From: Zygnema cylindricum
Taxonomy: Eukaryota > Streptophyta > Zygnematophyceae > Zygnematales > Zygnemataceae
Length of the DNA: 64,000 bases
Direction of reading: 5' to 3'
NCBI GenBank assembly: GCA_037447655.1
Contig: JBBHKE010002911.1
Span: 188,783 to 252,782, forward strand
Of the stretch, positions 45,358 to 55,772 are shown one piece after another. Under the pieces are notes generated by a model. That model was not told the origin of the DNA, made no database searches, and saw only the letters and a list, made by a program, of their open reading frames with translations. The position numbers and the translations under genes are program-made. How positions within the stretch are numbered: the stretch's first letter is position 1; each line of letters begins with the position of its first letter.

Positions 45358-47947
45358 ATGGTTCTGAACGCGAGAACCGCCATAGAAAATCTAAAATCCT
45401 CCCTTTGTCTCCACATAGCGGATTGCGAACCGTACGGCGACTCTGGAGATGTGGAGGACTCCAGCCCAAAACCAGACCTCAGGCTCGGACGGAGAGGTCC
45501 TTCCCTGGAGTCCCTCTATTCCCTCGGACCCACATTGGGCACCGGATTGACGGGAGTTGTACGGCTGGCAGAAGAGACAGACACAGGAGCCATACGCGCC
45601 TGCAAGACCATCACTAAAGACAAATTGAATGTACGGACAGACATGATCCCAGTGTTTGCTAATGCTAATAGACTCTCTCTCCCCCTCTCTCTTTCTCTCC
45701 CTCTCTCTCTCTTGTTTGCGAATGCTAACAGACTCTCTCTCTCTCTCTCTCTCTCTCTCGTTTGAATAACAACAGCTCATTAAAAAAATGTATTTTTCCG
45801 TTTTCTTTTTCAGACGGACGATCTACAGTCGGAGATCCGCAGCATGCAGTCGGTGGCCGGGCACTGCCACGTGGTCCAACTGCATGCGCTGTTCGAGGAC
45901 AAAAAATCCGTACACCTCATTTTGGACTTATGCTCGGGCGGCGACCTGTATTCCTATATTCGGGGGAGGCGCCGCCTTGGAGAGGCGGATGCGGCACGAA
46001 TATTCCGGTCAGTCCGGAAGCCATGAAACTCATGCCCCAGTCGAATGAAAATTTCCAATTAACCATTGAATTAAAAACATATGTCTCATAAGATCTCACT
46101 TATGACTCCTCACCAACATGCATAAACATGCCAACTTAGATTCTTAATCCACATTTTCCCTTACCATTTCCAAACGTCTCATATAGCTAAATCATATCAT
46201 AAAAAATCCATGTCCCTCCTCATTAGTACTTTTTTGTCAAACCACATTGCTGTCCGACAACTTCGATTCCTGACAACATCTTTGTGGAATACTGTTTCCA
46301 TGTGTCCAGTCAAGCGGCCTCCGCCCTCGACCACTGCCACCGCCGAGCCGTCGTCCACCGCGACGTGAAGCCCGAGAATATTTTATTGGCGGGAAAAGTA
46401 CGGAATCCGGATGGGACGCAAATTCCTATAGTGAAACTGGCTGATTTTGGGCTGGCCGTACGGCTGGAGTCAGGACAAAAAGCTAAGGGCCGAGTCGGAA
46501 GTGTGGCTTACATGGCTCCGGAAGTAATCAGAGGGGAAATGTACGGATTTGAGGCGGATGTCTGGAGCCTTGGGTCAGTCCTTTACGTCGCTCTGACAGG
46601 TGAGAGAATGTTTTTAGCAACTTCGAATGATGAATGATGAATTCAAACTCAGCATTACAAAAGATTTCGTAATAATGTGAAATATAACAAATTTTCCAAT
46701 CTCAAAGTCGCAATCTACATATTCCGTTGGTCCGGAAATCTTTCTGGATACTGAATTTGTGTTATTTCGAAGAGGAATCCTCGTTTTTTTTGTGCTTGTA
46801 ATATGTTTGTTTGTTCTTTAAATTTTTTGGGCTTTTACTGGACTTATTAAGGGATTAGGTTTTTGTTTACGCAGGATATATGCCTTTTTGGGGAGAAGGG
46901 ACTGATGAGATATTTAAGGAAATTTGTCAAAACGAAGCCGATTTTGCGAGGCATCCTTGGCCGTTGATTTCCTCTGAAGCCAAGAATCTCGTGAAATGGA
47001 TGATGACCAAAAATCCAAAAACTCGAGCTACTGCATATGACGTTCTTAACCACCCTTGGATTAAAAAGTACTCCCTGGGCACTCCACCTCTCTCTCCGCG
47101 ACTTTGCTCTCCTTTCCCCTCTCCCACTCCTTCCCCCTCTCACTATCCTTCCCCCTCTCACTCTCCTTCCCCCTCTCCCCCTCCTTCCCATTCTCTTCGC
47201 CGTGTCTCTGCTCATGCTTCCCCTCCCTCTCCTTCTCCCGAATCTGGCCTGCGATATCCCTCAACACCCGCTAAAACTATCGGTTCTCTACCTCCTTCTG
47301 GGAGATCCCTCTCGCCACCCTCAAATTTTCCCTACCCTCCTAGTCCCCACTCTCAACAATCTCATTCTTCGGATTATGGATCCCATTTCTCTCCTTCTTC
47401 TCTTTCTAAAAATCGTCAAGAAAAATCTCTACCAATGACTCATCCAGTCGGTTTGGAATGCAAATTTTGCCAAGATTATGACAATTGTGGAAACTTGACC
47501 GATTCGGAGAACAAAATTATCGAATTGAGCGAAATAAAAGACATTCCATACTTTCACAAACATGAAAACACCTACATTTCTTCTCTTTCAAAATCAAAGT
47601 TGTCGGAAAATTCGGGAAAATGTTCCGCGGCTATCTTTCCTAGCCAGAAACCGGAATTCCGATTCGATAAGTCCCAAAATTTTGTTGGTTTGCCAACTGG
47701 AAAATCTGAATCGGAGAATTTCCAAATTGAAAATACACAGTTATGCGGTGATTCGAACTTAAAAGAATTTCTATTTAAAAATAGCGCGACCCACTATGTG
47801 GACATTCCTATGATTCCACAAAAACAAAAGATAACCTACTTGGAAAGTTTCCATTCTCATATTTCAAGTTCAGGTTCCGATAGTAGAAGCGAAGAACTCC
47901 GATTCTCAGAAAGTTTTTGCTTTTCAAGTGCTGGGAGCTTGAGTTGA
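45358..47947 (+). CDS. Ser/Thr protein kinase, CDPK/PEPC-kinase-related, 4 exons
   Basis: Exons 45,358-45,630, 45,814-46,007, 46,310-46,599 and 46,875-47,947 join in frame with GT-AG introns to give 609 residues. The start ATG sits in GCCGCCATGG, an ideal context. Kinase motifs: Gly loop GTGLTG (61-66), Lys83 in RACK, Glu98 of helix C, HRDVKPEN (catalytic Asp174), DFG (Asp201), APE (225-227), GYMPFWG after the third intron, and the closing HPWI at about 312-315. All catalytic residues are present. This CAMK-type domain resembles CDPK, CRK and PEPC-kinase-related kinases, but there are no EF hands, so direct calcium binding is not expected. The roughly 290-residue tail is Ser/Pro-rich at first (about 321-410), then of unknown fold. 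Likely cytosolic or nuclear; substrate unknown. It is the only apparently intact gene in the window, among transposon debris. Confidence 0.88.
45660..45757 (+). repeat. (CT)n tract in kinase intron 1
   Basis: Two CT-rich runs, each preceded by GTTTGC(T/G)AATGCTAA(T/C)AGAC, an internal duplication of about 60 bp within intron 1 (45,631-45,813). Confidence 0.85.
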
Positions 47948-48311
47948 TTTTTAAGATTTTTACGATTCTCATGATTAAATGACTGCGATGGTCGATCGGT
48001 ACGGAAAAAGGAGATCATGACCGACTCAGTTTTCCTTTTTTTTTTCCTTTGTTAGTACGAAAAAGGAGATTTGCCTACTTGAAAAGTTTTCATTCTCATG
48101 TTTCAAGTTCAGGTTCCGATAGTAGAAGCAAAGAACTCCAATTCTCAGAAAGTTTTTGGTTTTCAAGTGCTGGGAGCTTGAGTTGATTTTTAAGATTTTT
48201 ATGATTCTCATGATTCAATGGCTGCAATAGTTGGTCGGTACGGAAAAAGGAGATCTTGACCTACTCAGTTCTCCTTTTTTTTTTTTCCTTTGCCAGTACG
48301 AAAAAGGAGAT
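47834..48311 (+). repeat. 239-bp tandem duplication of the kinase 3' end
   Basis: The last roughly 37 codons, the stop and the start of the 3' UTR (47,834-48,072) recur at 48,073-48,311 with about 10% change; a third short piece (AGTACGAAAAAGGAGATCTG) follows at about 48,295. Because the stop codon at 47,945-47,947 lies in the first copy, the second is not translated with the kinase. Confidence 0.92.
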
Positions 48312-48405
48312 CTGGGCCCGCTATGTTTTTTTTTACTTTTTTTTTCCTGTTTAATTTTTTGTCGTCATGTTCCTGATATATTTCGATAAACAGGATACCC
48401 AAAAC

Positions 48406-48629
48406 ATAGATTCTGGCTTTGGGTTTTTTTTTCAAGGAATGGGACTTGGATTAGTGAAATATAGTTTATGAGACTTTAAGGAGTAGCTTGTAGTTTGTTT
48501 TTTGTCGTTTCTGTTACATAGATTCTGGCTTTGGGTTTTTTTCAAGGAATGGGACTTGGATTAGTGAAATATAGTTTATGTGACTTATAGGAGTAGCTTG
48601 TAGTTTGGATTTTTTTCGTTCCTGTATTT
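48406..48629 (+). repeat. 112-bp tandem duplication
   Basis: AGATTCTGGCTTTGGGTTTT...GGAATGGGACTTGGATTAGT...GGAGTAGCTTGTAGTTTG occurs twice at offset 112, soon after the kinase 3' duplication. Confidence 0.92.
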
Positions 48630-49329
48630 TTTTCTTACTATAACACTTGGTTAAACAGAATAGTTAGATCTCACTCAGAATAGTTTGTACATAATGGGAA
48701 TTAGTGCTGTGTAGTCTGTTTTATTTTCGATAAATAGTGAGATGTTTTCTATGGTAGTTTTAACTTTGTATGATACCCATTTTTTTCTTTTATTTTCCAT
48801 TTTTTTGTTCTACTCTGCATCTTTACTGCACCGTGACCAAAGGTGTAAGCTTTACTCTTTTGAAACCATAACATGTCAGAAATGTCGAATTTAGCGAGCA
48901 AATGTGCATAAAAAACTCTTTCCGCTATTTTTCACTATCTTTCAAGTTTTAGGCTTTCAATCCATGTTGCTTACCAAGTCCGAAATTAGCGGTCCATGAA
49001 AATTTCCTTTTGTTTCTTCGTTGACTAATAACGATAATCAGTGCGTTCAAGTACGTATGTTGAAAATACGCTGTAGTAAAAGCTGGAATGAAGGATAGCT
49101 TTAATTCCGATGCAGGTTTTTCATTGAATACGAACCAAAGAGCTTAAAGCCAAAACAAAGAAGAAAACTCAGATGATTAAAACCCAGAAAGAATATCTTA
49201 CCTCAACCCAATACGCAATAAAAGATGAGAAACATCAGAACTTCCCACTGAACATTTTTTTAACCTTCTAACTGTCTTTTTCCTGCACCTTACCTGCTAA
49301 GTAAACAAAAGAAATTCAGAATCTTTTGT
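48630..49329. other. Intergenic stretch, no gene seen
   Basis: AT-rich sequence with T runs. No conserved frame or RNA gene recognised. Confidence 0.5.
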
Positions 49330-50080
49330 TGGTAAAGTGGAGTGAAATTTCATCGACATTGGAAATGACATTAAAATTGCATAGTCATCAACATTGATCC
49401 TCCAATTGACAATGCCACCCACAACAGCATTTAGATTGATGTTGGCATTCAGTTTGACATTGAAATAAAATCTACATTTCAAATTAACCTTGTCTCTGAC
49501 ATTGAAGTTCCCTTTGAAATTGATGTTGATATATACATTTACCTTGGCGTAAAAAATAACCAACATTTGTGTTGAGCCTGTATGGCTGGTATTTAAACTG
49601 AAATCGACATATACACTGCCACTGAAATCGACACTCGTGTTGACATTGGCATTTTCAATTGACAATGACATTGACATTGACATTGAAAAGAATATTGGCA
49701 ATGATATCGAGATTGGCATTGCCATTGAGAATGACGGTGACATTGAAATTGACAATGAGATCGAAAAAAAAATTATAATCAACATAGAAAACGACGCTGA
49801 TATTTCCACCGCTATTGATGTACTATTTGCTACGACTTTGGGCTGACATTAAAATTGACATCGATTTCAGCAGTGACATTGATGTTGATTTTGGCATTGC
49901 ATTGGCGCTAACATTGCAGTTGACATAAAAAACGACCATGAAAATAACGTCTGCATATTAGTAAAATTATCATTGCGATTAACATCATTATGAACATTGA
50001 CAAAGACGTCTATATGGGTCTTGGCAATGATAGTCACACTAAAATTTACATTAACATAAATATAAGCATTACAATGTCGA
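49330..50080. repeat. Degenerate (ATTGAC)n hexamer minisatellite
   Basis: Built from ATTGACATTGACATTGAAAT-type phrases decaying towards both edges, purest at 49,655-49,770. Because the unit is six bases, both strands stay open: plus strand gives Asp/Ile/Glu repeats (49,637-49,846), minus strand Ser/Met/Ile repeats (49,297-49,809). These frames are a by-product of the repeat, and no protein family is recognised. Confidence 0.85.
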
Positions 50081-50483
50081 GCTTCTGGGTATGATGCTTA
50101 ATCCCTACAAGCTGATAGGATCGATACACAATTGGAATACCCAAAAAATAACAAATTTATCAACATAAAAAATAACAAATTTATCAACATGGAAACAAAT
50201 TTCAACTCAATTTAAACATCAACCAGCTCACATGACATATATTGAATGCGCATGATCATAAGATAGAGACAAAACATAAATTCAAAAAGAGAAACTCATA
50301 TTTACTCTTACACATTCCTTACACATTGATTCTACATTGTTTCGTCATTGATTATCCAATTCCTCCACTAGCCGACGATCTAATTGTAAAAGAGTCACAT
50401 GAACTTAGACGCAAATTAGGTGTGAAGCAAAACGTAACTTAGGGTACGGTCCCATGTGGTCAACTAAGGATTTTTTTTAGCTA
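50081..50483. other. Intergenic stretch before element D
   Basis: A 22-bp direct repeat (AAAAATAACAAATTTATCAA) near 50,144-50,188 and, at 50,433-50,475, the recurrent GGTACGGTCCCATGTGGTCA plus T-run phrase also found near 35,877. No gene. Confidence 0.5.
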
Positions 50484-50760
50484 CGCAACAAGAAGCCATA
50501 TACTCAGCCTCCATAGTGGACTAAGCTACCACCTTTTCTTGCTTGCTACTCCAGCACCAAGCTCTAGATCCAACTTGCAAAACATATCCGAAAGTACATC
50601 TTCTCATAGGCACACCCCCATAACTGTCATCACTCCAAGTGACTTGCAAAACATATCCGAAAGTACATCTTCTCATAGGCACACCCCCATAACTGTCATC
50701 ACTCCAAGTGGTGACTGGTGATGTTAGTATTGTGCCCACCAAGTGAAGTTAGTATTGTCC
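50484..50760 (-). pseudogene. pol: Copia RNase H fragment, element D
   Basis: Minus-strand motifs: TWSDDSYGGVPMRRCTFGYV, AWCWSSKQEKVVA and STMEAEYMASCC, then truncation at 50,484 where the recurrent T-run phrase begins. The remaining two-thirds of RNase H and the 3' LTR are absent. It includes an in-frame 69-bp duplication. Confidence 0.82.
50573..50710 (-). repeat. 69-bp in-frame tandem duplication in RNase H of D
   Basis: ACTTGCAAAACATATCCGAA...CATCACTCCAAGTG occurs twice at offset 69 with no visible difference, so the TWSDDSYGG segment with its catalytic Asp is doubled. The perfect match implies a recent event. Confidence 0.93.
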
Positions 50761-50773
50761 CCACCTAGTGAAG

Positions 50774-51825
50774 TTAGCATACTCCCCACCGAGATGGAGC
50801 CACAAATCCATTGTTCCCACCAAATACCTCATCACTCTCTTTGTTGCCTCTTAGAACACCTGCAGCTGCAGCTACGTCATGTGTGGTATATTTTATAAAA
50901 TAAATTATACTCCCCACAATATGTCTATAAGGGATATATTTTATGAATTCTCTTTCTTCTCGATACATTTGATCATATATGATTATTACTCCTCCCTTTA
51001 AACTCCTCTGTAAAACCTTTTTGAAATCCATTGGAGTAGAGCAATTGTTGGTTTTTTCCACCTAGAATTTTTCTAGCATGTTTCCTATGGCTTCTTCCTG
51101 AGTTAATTTTATGATTTTCTTTTCTCTATCACTGTCCCATCTGAATCCCCAAAATATATCTAGCTTCTCCTAGATCTTTCATATCAAAAAGAGTTCTCAA
51201 ATCTTTCTTTAACTTTTTAATGTTTTCAAGTGATTTGCTTAGAACTAGCTGATCATCAACATAAATTGCAATAAAGATCACTCGAATTTCATCTTCAAAC
51301 AAGTAAATACAGTGATCAGAATTGATTCTGACATATCCAAGACCGGGTCAAAAATTCATCTAGTTTAATGTTCCATGGTCTTTGAGCCTGCTTAAGCCCA
51401 TACAGGGACTTAATCAGTCTACGGTCTTTACTTTCATGTCCATCTTCCACAAAGCCTTCCAACTGTCTCATGGAGATTTCCTCTTCCAATTCTCTGTGTA
51501 GGAAAGTTATTTTGATATCCATTTGGTGGATCTCCATGTCTTCTAAAATGAGAAAAATCCTAACTGGCGAAAATCTGATCTTTGGAGCAAAGGTTTGTTC
51601 ATAATCAATCCCCTCTTATTCTGTGTATCCTTTAGCAACTGATCTGGCTTTATATCTCTCTATCATTTTGTCAGAGTTGAGTTTCAATTTTAAAACCCAC
51701 TTACATCCAATTCGTTTCCTATCAGGTGGACAGTCCACCAATTCCCAAGTGTTTGCTTCCATGATTGATGCCATTTCCTCATTTATGGCTGTCATCCATC
51801 TTTTGCTTCTTGAACTGTTAACTAT
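50774..51825 (-). pseudogene. pol: Copia reverse transcriptase, element D
   Basis: Minus strand, from about 51,825: MASIMEANTWELVDCPPDRK, GCKWVLKLKL, MEIHQMDIKITFLHRELEEE, SLYGLKQAQRPWNIKLDE, then IAIYVDDQLVLSKSL at about 51,240-51,285 (catalytic YVDD kept) and TPMDFKKVLQ. Stops and frameshifts (for example near 51,620 and 51,330) inactivate it. Closest in wording to element C. Confidence 0.87.
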
Positions 51826-52099
51826 TTCAAAATATGTCTGTGGTTTATGTGTTTCATTTGGGTGTGACTGGTTTGTGAGCTTGTTGTTAGCTTGCCTTTC
51901 TTAAAGCCTCTTGCTGCTCCTCTCTCCTCTTTCAAAATCTGTTGCTGATATAGATGGCAATTTTTGGTTTCTCTTTTTTTGCTCATAGGCTCCCCTGTCC
52001 ATAACAACCATTTCAGTCTCTTCCTCTTCTATTTCATCAAACAGTAGTGATTTTTTTTTTTTTGACTGAGTCTCTTTTTCCCTTGGGATATCAGTTGGT

Positions 52100-53250
52100 T
52101 CTGAGTTATCTTTCTAATCTATCCTTTCAAAATCAATTGTTTTTTCAAATTCTAAATCAGTTTCAAATCTAATTTTTATAGTTTTTGTGTATTTGAAAGG
52201 ATCTAGTGATTTTCCTTCATCCATTACTAGGTGTTTTACCATTATTATGTCTTTTTTGGTAAGATCACAAACTGTATATCCCATTACATCCTCATCATAG
52301 CCCACTAAGTATCCTGGTTTGCCTTTTGCATCCATTTTCTAGCTGGACTTGACGTCCGAACACTTTTAGGTGAAAGATATCTGGTTTTCTGCCTGTCTAT
52401 CTCTCATAAGGTGTTTCTTCTTTAATGGTTGAGGTAAGAACTCTCTTTTGAAGATAGTTAGCACAGTTCACAGCCTCTACTCAAAACTATCTCCCTATTT
52501 TCTTATCGGTCAGCATAGATCTAGTACTATCTCCTAAAGTCATGTTTAGCCTTTCAGCCACCCCATTCCGTTTTGAATTATAAGAGACAATATTTCGATG
52601 TTGAATTCCCTCTTTTCTTAAACATTCTTCAAATTGATTAGAGGTAAACTCTCCTCCATTATCACTCCTATTTCTTTTAATGCTGGTTCCATGTAGCTTC
52701 TCACTCCATGCCTTATATTAAAAAAAACATCTTAAAGCTTCAAATTATGACTTAAGAAAGTAGACTCTAAACATGTAGACAAATCGTCTGTGATGGTGAG
52801 TTTTATCTCTTTCCACCACTAGAAGGGACTTTAGATGGTCCCTATATGTCATTGTGAACTAGGTCCAATACGTTTTCTCCCCTAAAGGTTGCAGTTTTTG
52901 GAAAAGGCAGTCTATGAGTTTTCCCTTAAGCGCATCCGCTACAATCATTTAAGATCTCATCATCATCAAATTTAATTCCTTTTACTACTTCATTTTTCTT
53001 CATCTCTTTCAATCTGTCTAGATGCACATGCCCCAGTTATTTTATCCATATCATCATTTCAATGACATAAGAGTATAAAACACCATTCTTTTCATTGCTT
53101 AGAATGATCCGAAGCATTCACTAACTTCCTTTCACAGTTGTAAAATAAATCTGATTCTGAAAGCTAACTGTAAACATACCTTTCTTAGTTACTGTCTCAA
53201 ACTCTTTGTCATCTAATAAAGATGTAGATATCAGGTTTTTGTTTGGATGA
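52100..53250 (-). pseudogene. pol: Copia integrase, element D
   Basis: Minus strand: LGHVHLDRLKEMKKNEVVKG and CSGCA of the zinc region (about 52,940-53,040), a GPSKVPS segment, DNGGEFTSNQFEECLRKEG with the second Asp, NGVAERLNMTLGDSTRSM with the Glu, and the C-terminal GKPGYLVGYDEDVMGYTV, DIIMVKHLVMDEGKSLDPF. Several stops and frame changes. The C-terminal part parallels element C, so C and D belong to one family. Confidence 0.85.
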
Positions 53251-53299
53251 GGGATATACAACACATCTCACAGGATAATTTTGACACCTTTCCATCTAC

Positions 53300-53640
53300 T
53301 AAGGCCTTCAGATCCACCGATCCCACTTAATTAGTGCTAAATATTCTCCCATCCCAATACTCTATCTTGACCGAGGTAATTTTTCAGAGTTTTGTGAACC
53401 ATCTTTTGTCCCTACACATGTGCATGGATGCTCTGGAGTCGATGATCCAACCATCCCGGGAATTTTTTTCTTACCTCTGATGGCACACTTTTGCCTTCGT
53501 GGAATTTCTGTCTCCATGTTGTTCGTTTCCAGTTTCTTGTGAAGGAGAAGCTCCTCAAACTCCTCATCAAGTGTTTTTTCCTCCTCTCCGTTCACTTGTG
53601 TTGCCACAAATGCCTTCTTCTTCCCTCCTTGGCTGGAAAT
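53300..53640 (-). pseudogene. pol: Copia protease region, element D
   Basis: Minus strand GWIIDSRASMHMCRDKRWFT at about 53,400-53,460: the protease motif D-S-G has become D-S-R, destroying the active site. The upstream Glu/Lys-rich linker (EEEKTLDEEFEELLLHKKLE) is in another frame. Confidence 0.78.
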
Positions 53641-54123
53641 CGCTTATCTATCGTTCATCCTTAGCTCGGCCAATCTGGTGCAATCTGCCATATAATGCCC
53701 AAATTTCTTGCAAAAATGACATACTCCATTTGGGGGATCCTTTCGTGGTCCCTCAAATTTTCCTCCTCTCCCCCCTCCACTGAAAGGCTTGTAAGGTTTC
53801 CTTCCATCTCGGACTTTCCAATCCGTCCCTGCAGCAAGTGCTTGAAGACTAAGATTTCCTCGACGGAACTCCATAGTATTCTCTTGGACGAAGATCATCC
53901 CAACAACTATGTTCCATATCCATCGGTTTTCTAGTAATTCATAAACCCGGTTTAGAATGTTTTCATACTTATCTGCAAGTTTCATGAAAGATTGTTAACC
54001 TTTTGTTTTTTTGTTTCTACCTTTCCAACACTCTCAAGTTCAACATAAGTTTTAGCAAGATCATTGCAATAATCTAGCATACTACCACTTTTATAAAAGT
54101 AGGCGCTTTATTTTTTGATATTC
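53641..54123 (-). pseudogene. gag: Copia Gag C-terminal part, element D
   Basis: Minus strand: MLDYCNDLAKTYVELESVGK from about 54,080, a basic Gly-rich stretch (KPFSGGGRGGKFEG), then an intact zinc knuckle CHFCKKFGHYMADC (CX2CX4HX4C), the only intact one in the window. The gag N-terminal half is cut off at 54,123 by the start of LTR B1. Confidence 0.85.
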
Positions 54124-54994
54124 TGTTGTTTTGGAAACCTTTAGTCCTCTCTATATCTCGTGTGTGAGAAAGAGATTCCGGACTTAGTCATTTTGTGTAC
54201 AGGCTGAATTGTCGTAGATAGGATTAGTGCGGTATGCAACTCTGAAGGGAGTACAGAGATTTGGTACACTCTAGGCACACATGTCGGTCCGTGAGGAAGT
54301 CAAGATTGTTTGATCCGGACGACAAAGTACAATTTCATTTGATGATCAGATTCACACGTGGAGGTTCATCTTCGGTGATGAAAGAATGCGCGGACGGCTG
54401 ACGGAGTCCACCGTCATTTTTGGAAGAGAAATATTGATTACGCCGTCATTTCAGCAGACAAACTTTGACTGCATACTATCTCATTTTAGCGGCTGTCAGT
54501 TTTAGGTTTGATGTAAATAATTGTGTACGATCTCATTTTAGTGGATGTCAGTTTTAGGTTTGATGTAAATAATTCTGTACGGTCGACGGCAAGGTTTTGT
54601 TTTGACTAGATTTAAGTGTACCGCCCAACCACGGTAATTATGGCACGGTGTAGTTCAGCTGTAGGCTCACTTGTATATGTAGGACTTAGAATATTTTGGA
54701 GTTAGGAATTCCTTGTATGAAAACTGCGAAGCAATTTTTGGGGGTTTTTGAATTGCAAGATCATTGTGATCTTTTAACAAAACCTTATGAAATTCTGCAT
54801 GTGGTTTCTTCGTAGTATTATCTATATTGTGGCGAATTTACAGACCTAGTGTGTGTCTGGTTTGCTTGGGGCTTCATTGTGAAGTCGGTCTTTTGTGGGT
54901 TTTTGCAAGAGTTTCCTCTTTGTATTTTGAATACTATGGCAACTGCTGGTGCTCCTTCTTCTTCCTCTGGGGCACCGGTTGCCTCAATTCAACA
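54124..54994 (+). repeat. 5' LTR of Copia element B1, 871 bp
   Basis: Starts TGTTGTTTTGGAAACC and ends TCAATTCAACA. Compared with the 820-bp LTR at 62,591-63,410 it has a 52-bp internal tandem duplication near 54,481-54,585 (TCATTTTAG...TCAGTTTTAGG). It contains TGTATATGTAGGACTTAGAA. An ATG at 54,936 opens the gag frame inside the LTR, 59 bases before its end. Confidence 0.92.
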
Positions 54995-55772
54995 GGTCAC
55001 GGGCCCACCCTCACGGATCTCGGTGTTCAATGGCTAAAAATATTTATATTGGGCGGAATTGACTAAATCTTACCTTAAGCAAGTAAAATTGTTTGATGTG
55101 GTTTCCGGTGTTCTTCCGGATACGGATCCGGATTTTGATAAGAAAAATGAGGATGCATTGCATGTTTTTAAATTACTCTTGTTGGAAGATCTGAACATGA
55201 CATATATCAATATCTCTACAACATCTAAAATATGGAAGGCTTTGAAAGAATCTTATGTGCTAGCTAGTGAGCAGAATGAGGTTATAACTATTGGAAAAAT
55301 TTGGGATTATAAGTATACCGGGGTGGATATGAACTCATATTATAATGGATTGAAATTTCTATTGTCAAAGAATGCTTGTTCCGGGGGGAATATTCCTCCC
55401 TATCATGAAGCAATGATTTTAATGAGAGGGATTCCTACTGAATATAAAAGAGCCGCTGAACAATTAAAGAGGCTAGAGAAGAGTAAATGGAACATAGCTG
55501 TAGCTCAAGCTTATATTTTAGAGGAAGAGGCCACTCAGATAGCCTTGAATGGGGGACAGTCAGCGGTAGCTTACAATGCTCAGACATATAGGCCGACTGG
55601 ATTCTCCGAATATAGGAATTTCACTCATAATCCGAGTTATAGGCAATATGATAGGTGTGGCTATTACTTTGGTCAAGGTCATGTTTTCCGGTTGTGTCCG
55701 ACTTTTATAAAAGCGCGTGAAACAAGAATTTATTGTGCGGGATGGAAGGTGCGGTCGGAGGACTCACCATAA
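54936..55772 (+). pseudogene. gag: Copia Gag, element B1, starting inside the LTR
   Basis: From ATG 54,936 the frame runs through the LTR boundary and primer site (ASIQQVTGPPSRISVFNG), meets a single TAA at 55,035-55,037 and continues as KYLYWAELTKSYLKQVKLFD to TAA 55,770-55,772, about 278 codons. The middle has WDYKYTGVDMNSYY and ILMRGIPTEYKRA. The zinc knuckle is CGYYFGQGHVFRLC: the second Cys is Tyr. The one stop and the lost Cys make it inactive. Nearly identical to 58,535-59,248. Confidence 0.88.
54995..55009 (+). other. Primer-binding site of element B1
   Basis: GGTCACGGGCCCACC immediately after the LTR. Its complement GGTGGGCCCGTGACC matches the anticodon arm of plant initiator tRNA-Met (GGUGGGCCCAUAACC) at 13 of 15 positions. 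There is no TGG as for a 3'-end primer. This fits priming by a 5' half of the tRNA, as known for Drosophila copia. Confidence 0.75.

Noticed and set aside
45120-45617. 165-codon plus-strand frame upstream of and over kinase exon 1
   Set aside because: Different frame from the kinase and no family features; the kinase ATG has the stronger context and continuous domain evidence.
45762-46091. Alternative frames over kinase exon 2
   Set aside because: Only the frame starting at 45,814 after a CAG acceptor continues the kinase domain.
49297-49809. 170-codon minus-strand frame as a membrane protein
   Set aside because: Its Ser/Met/Ile pattern follows from the ATTGAC hexamer; the opposite strand is equally open.
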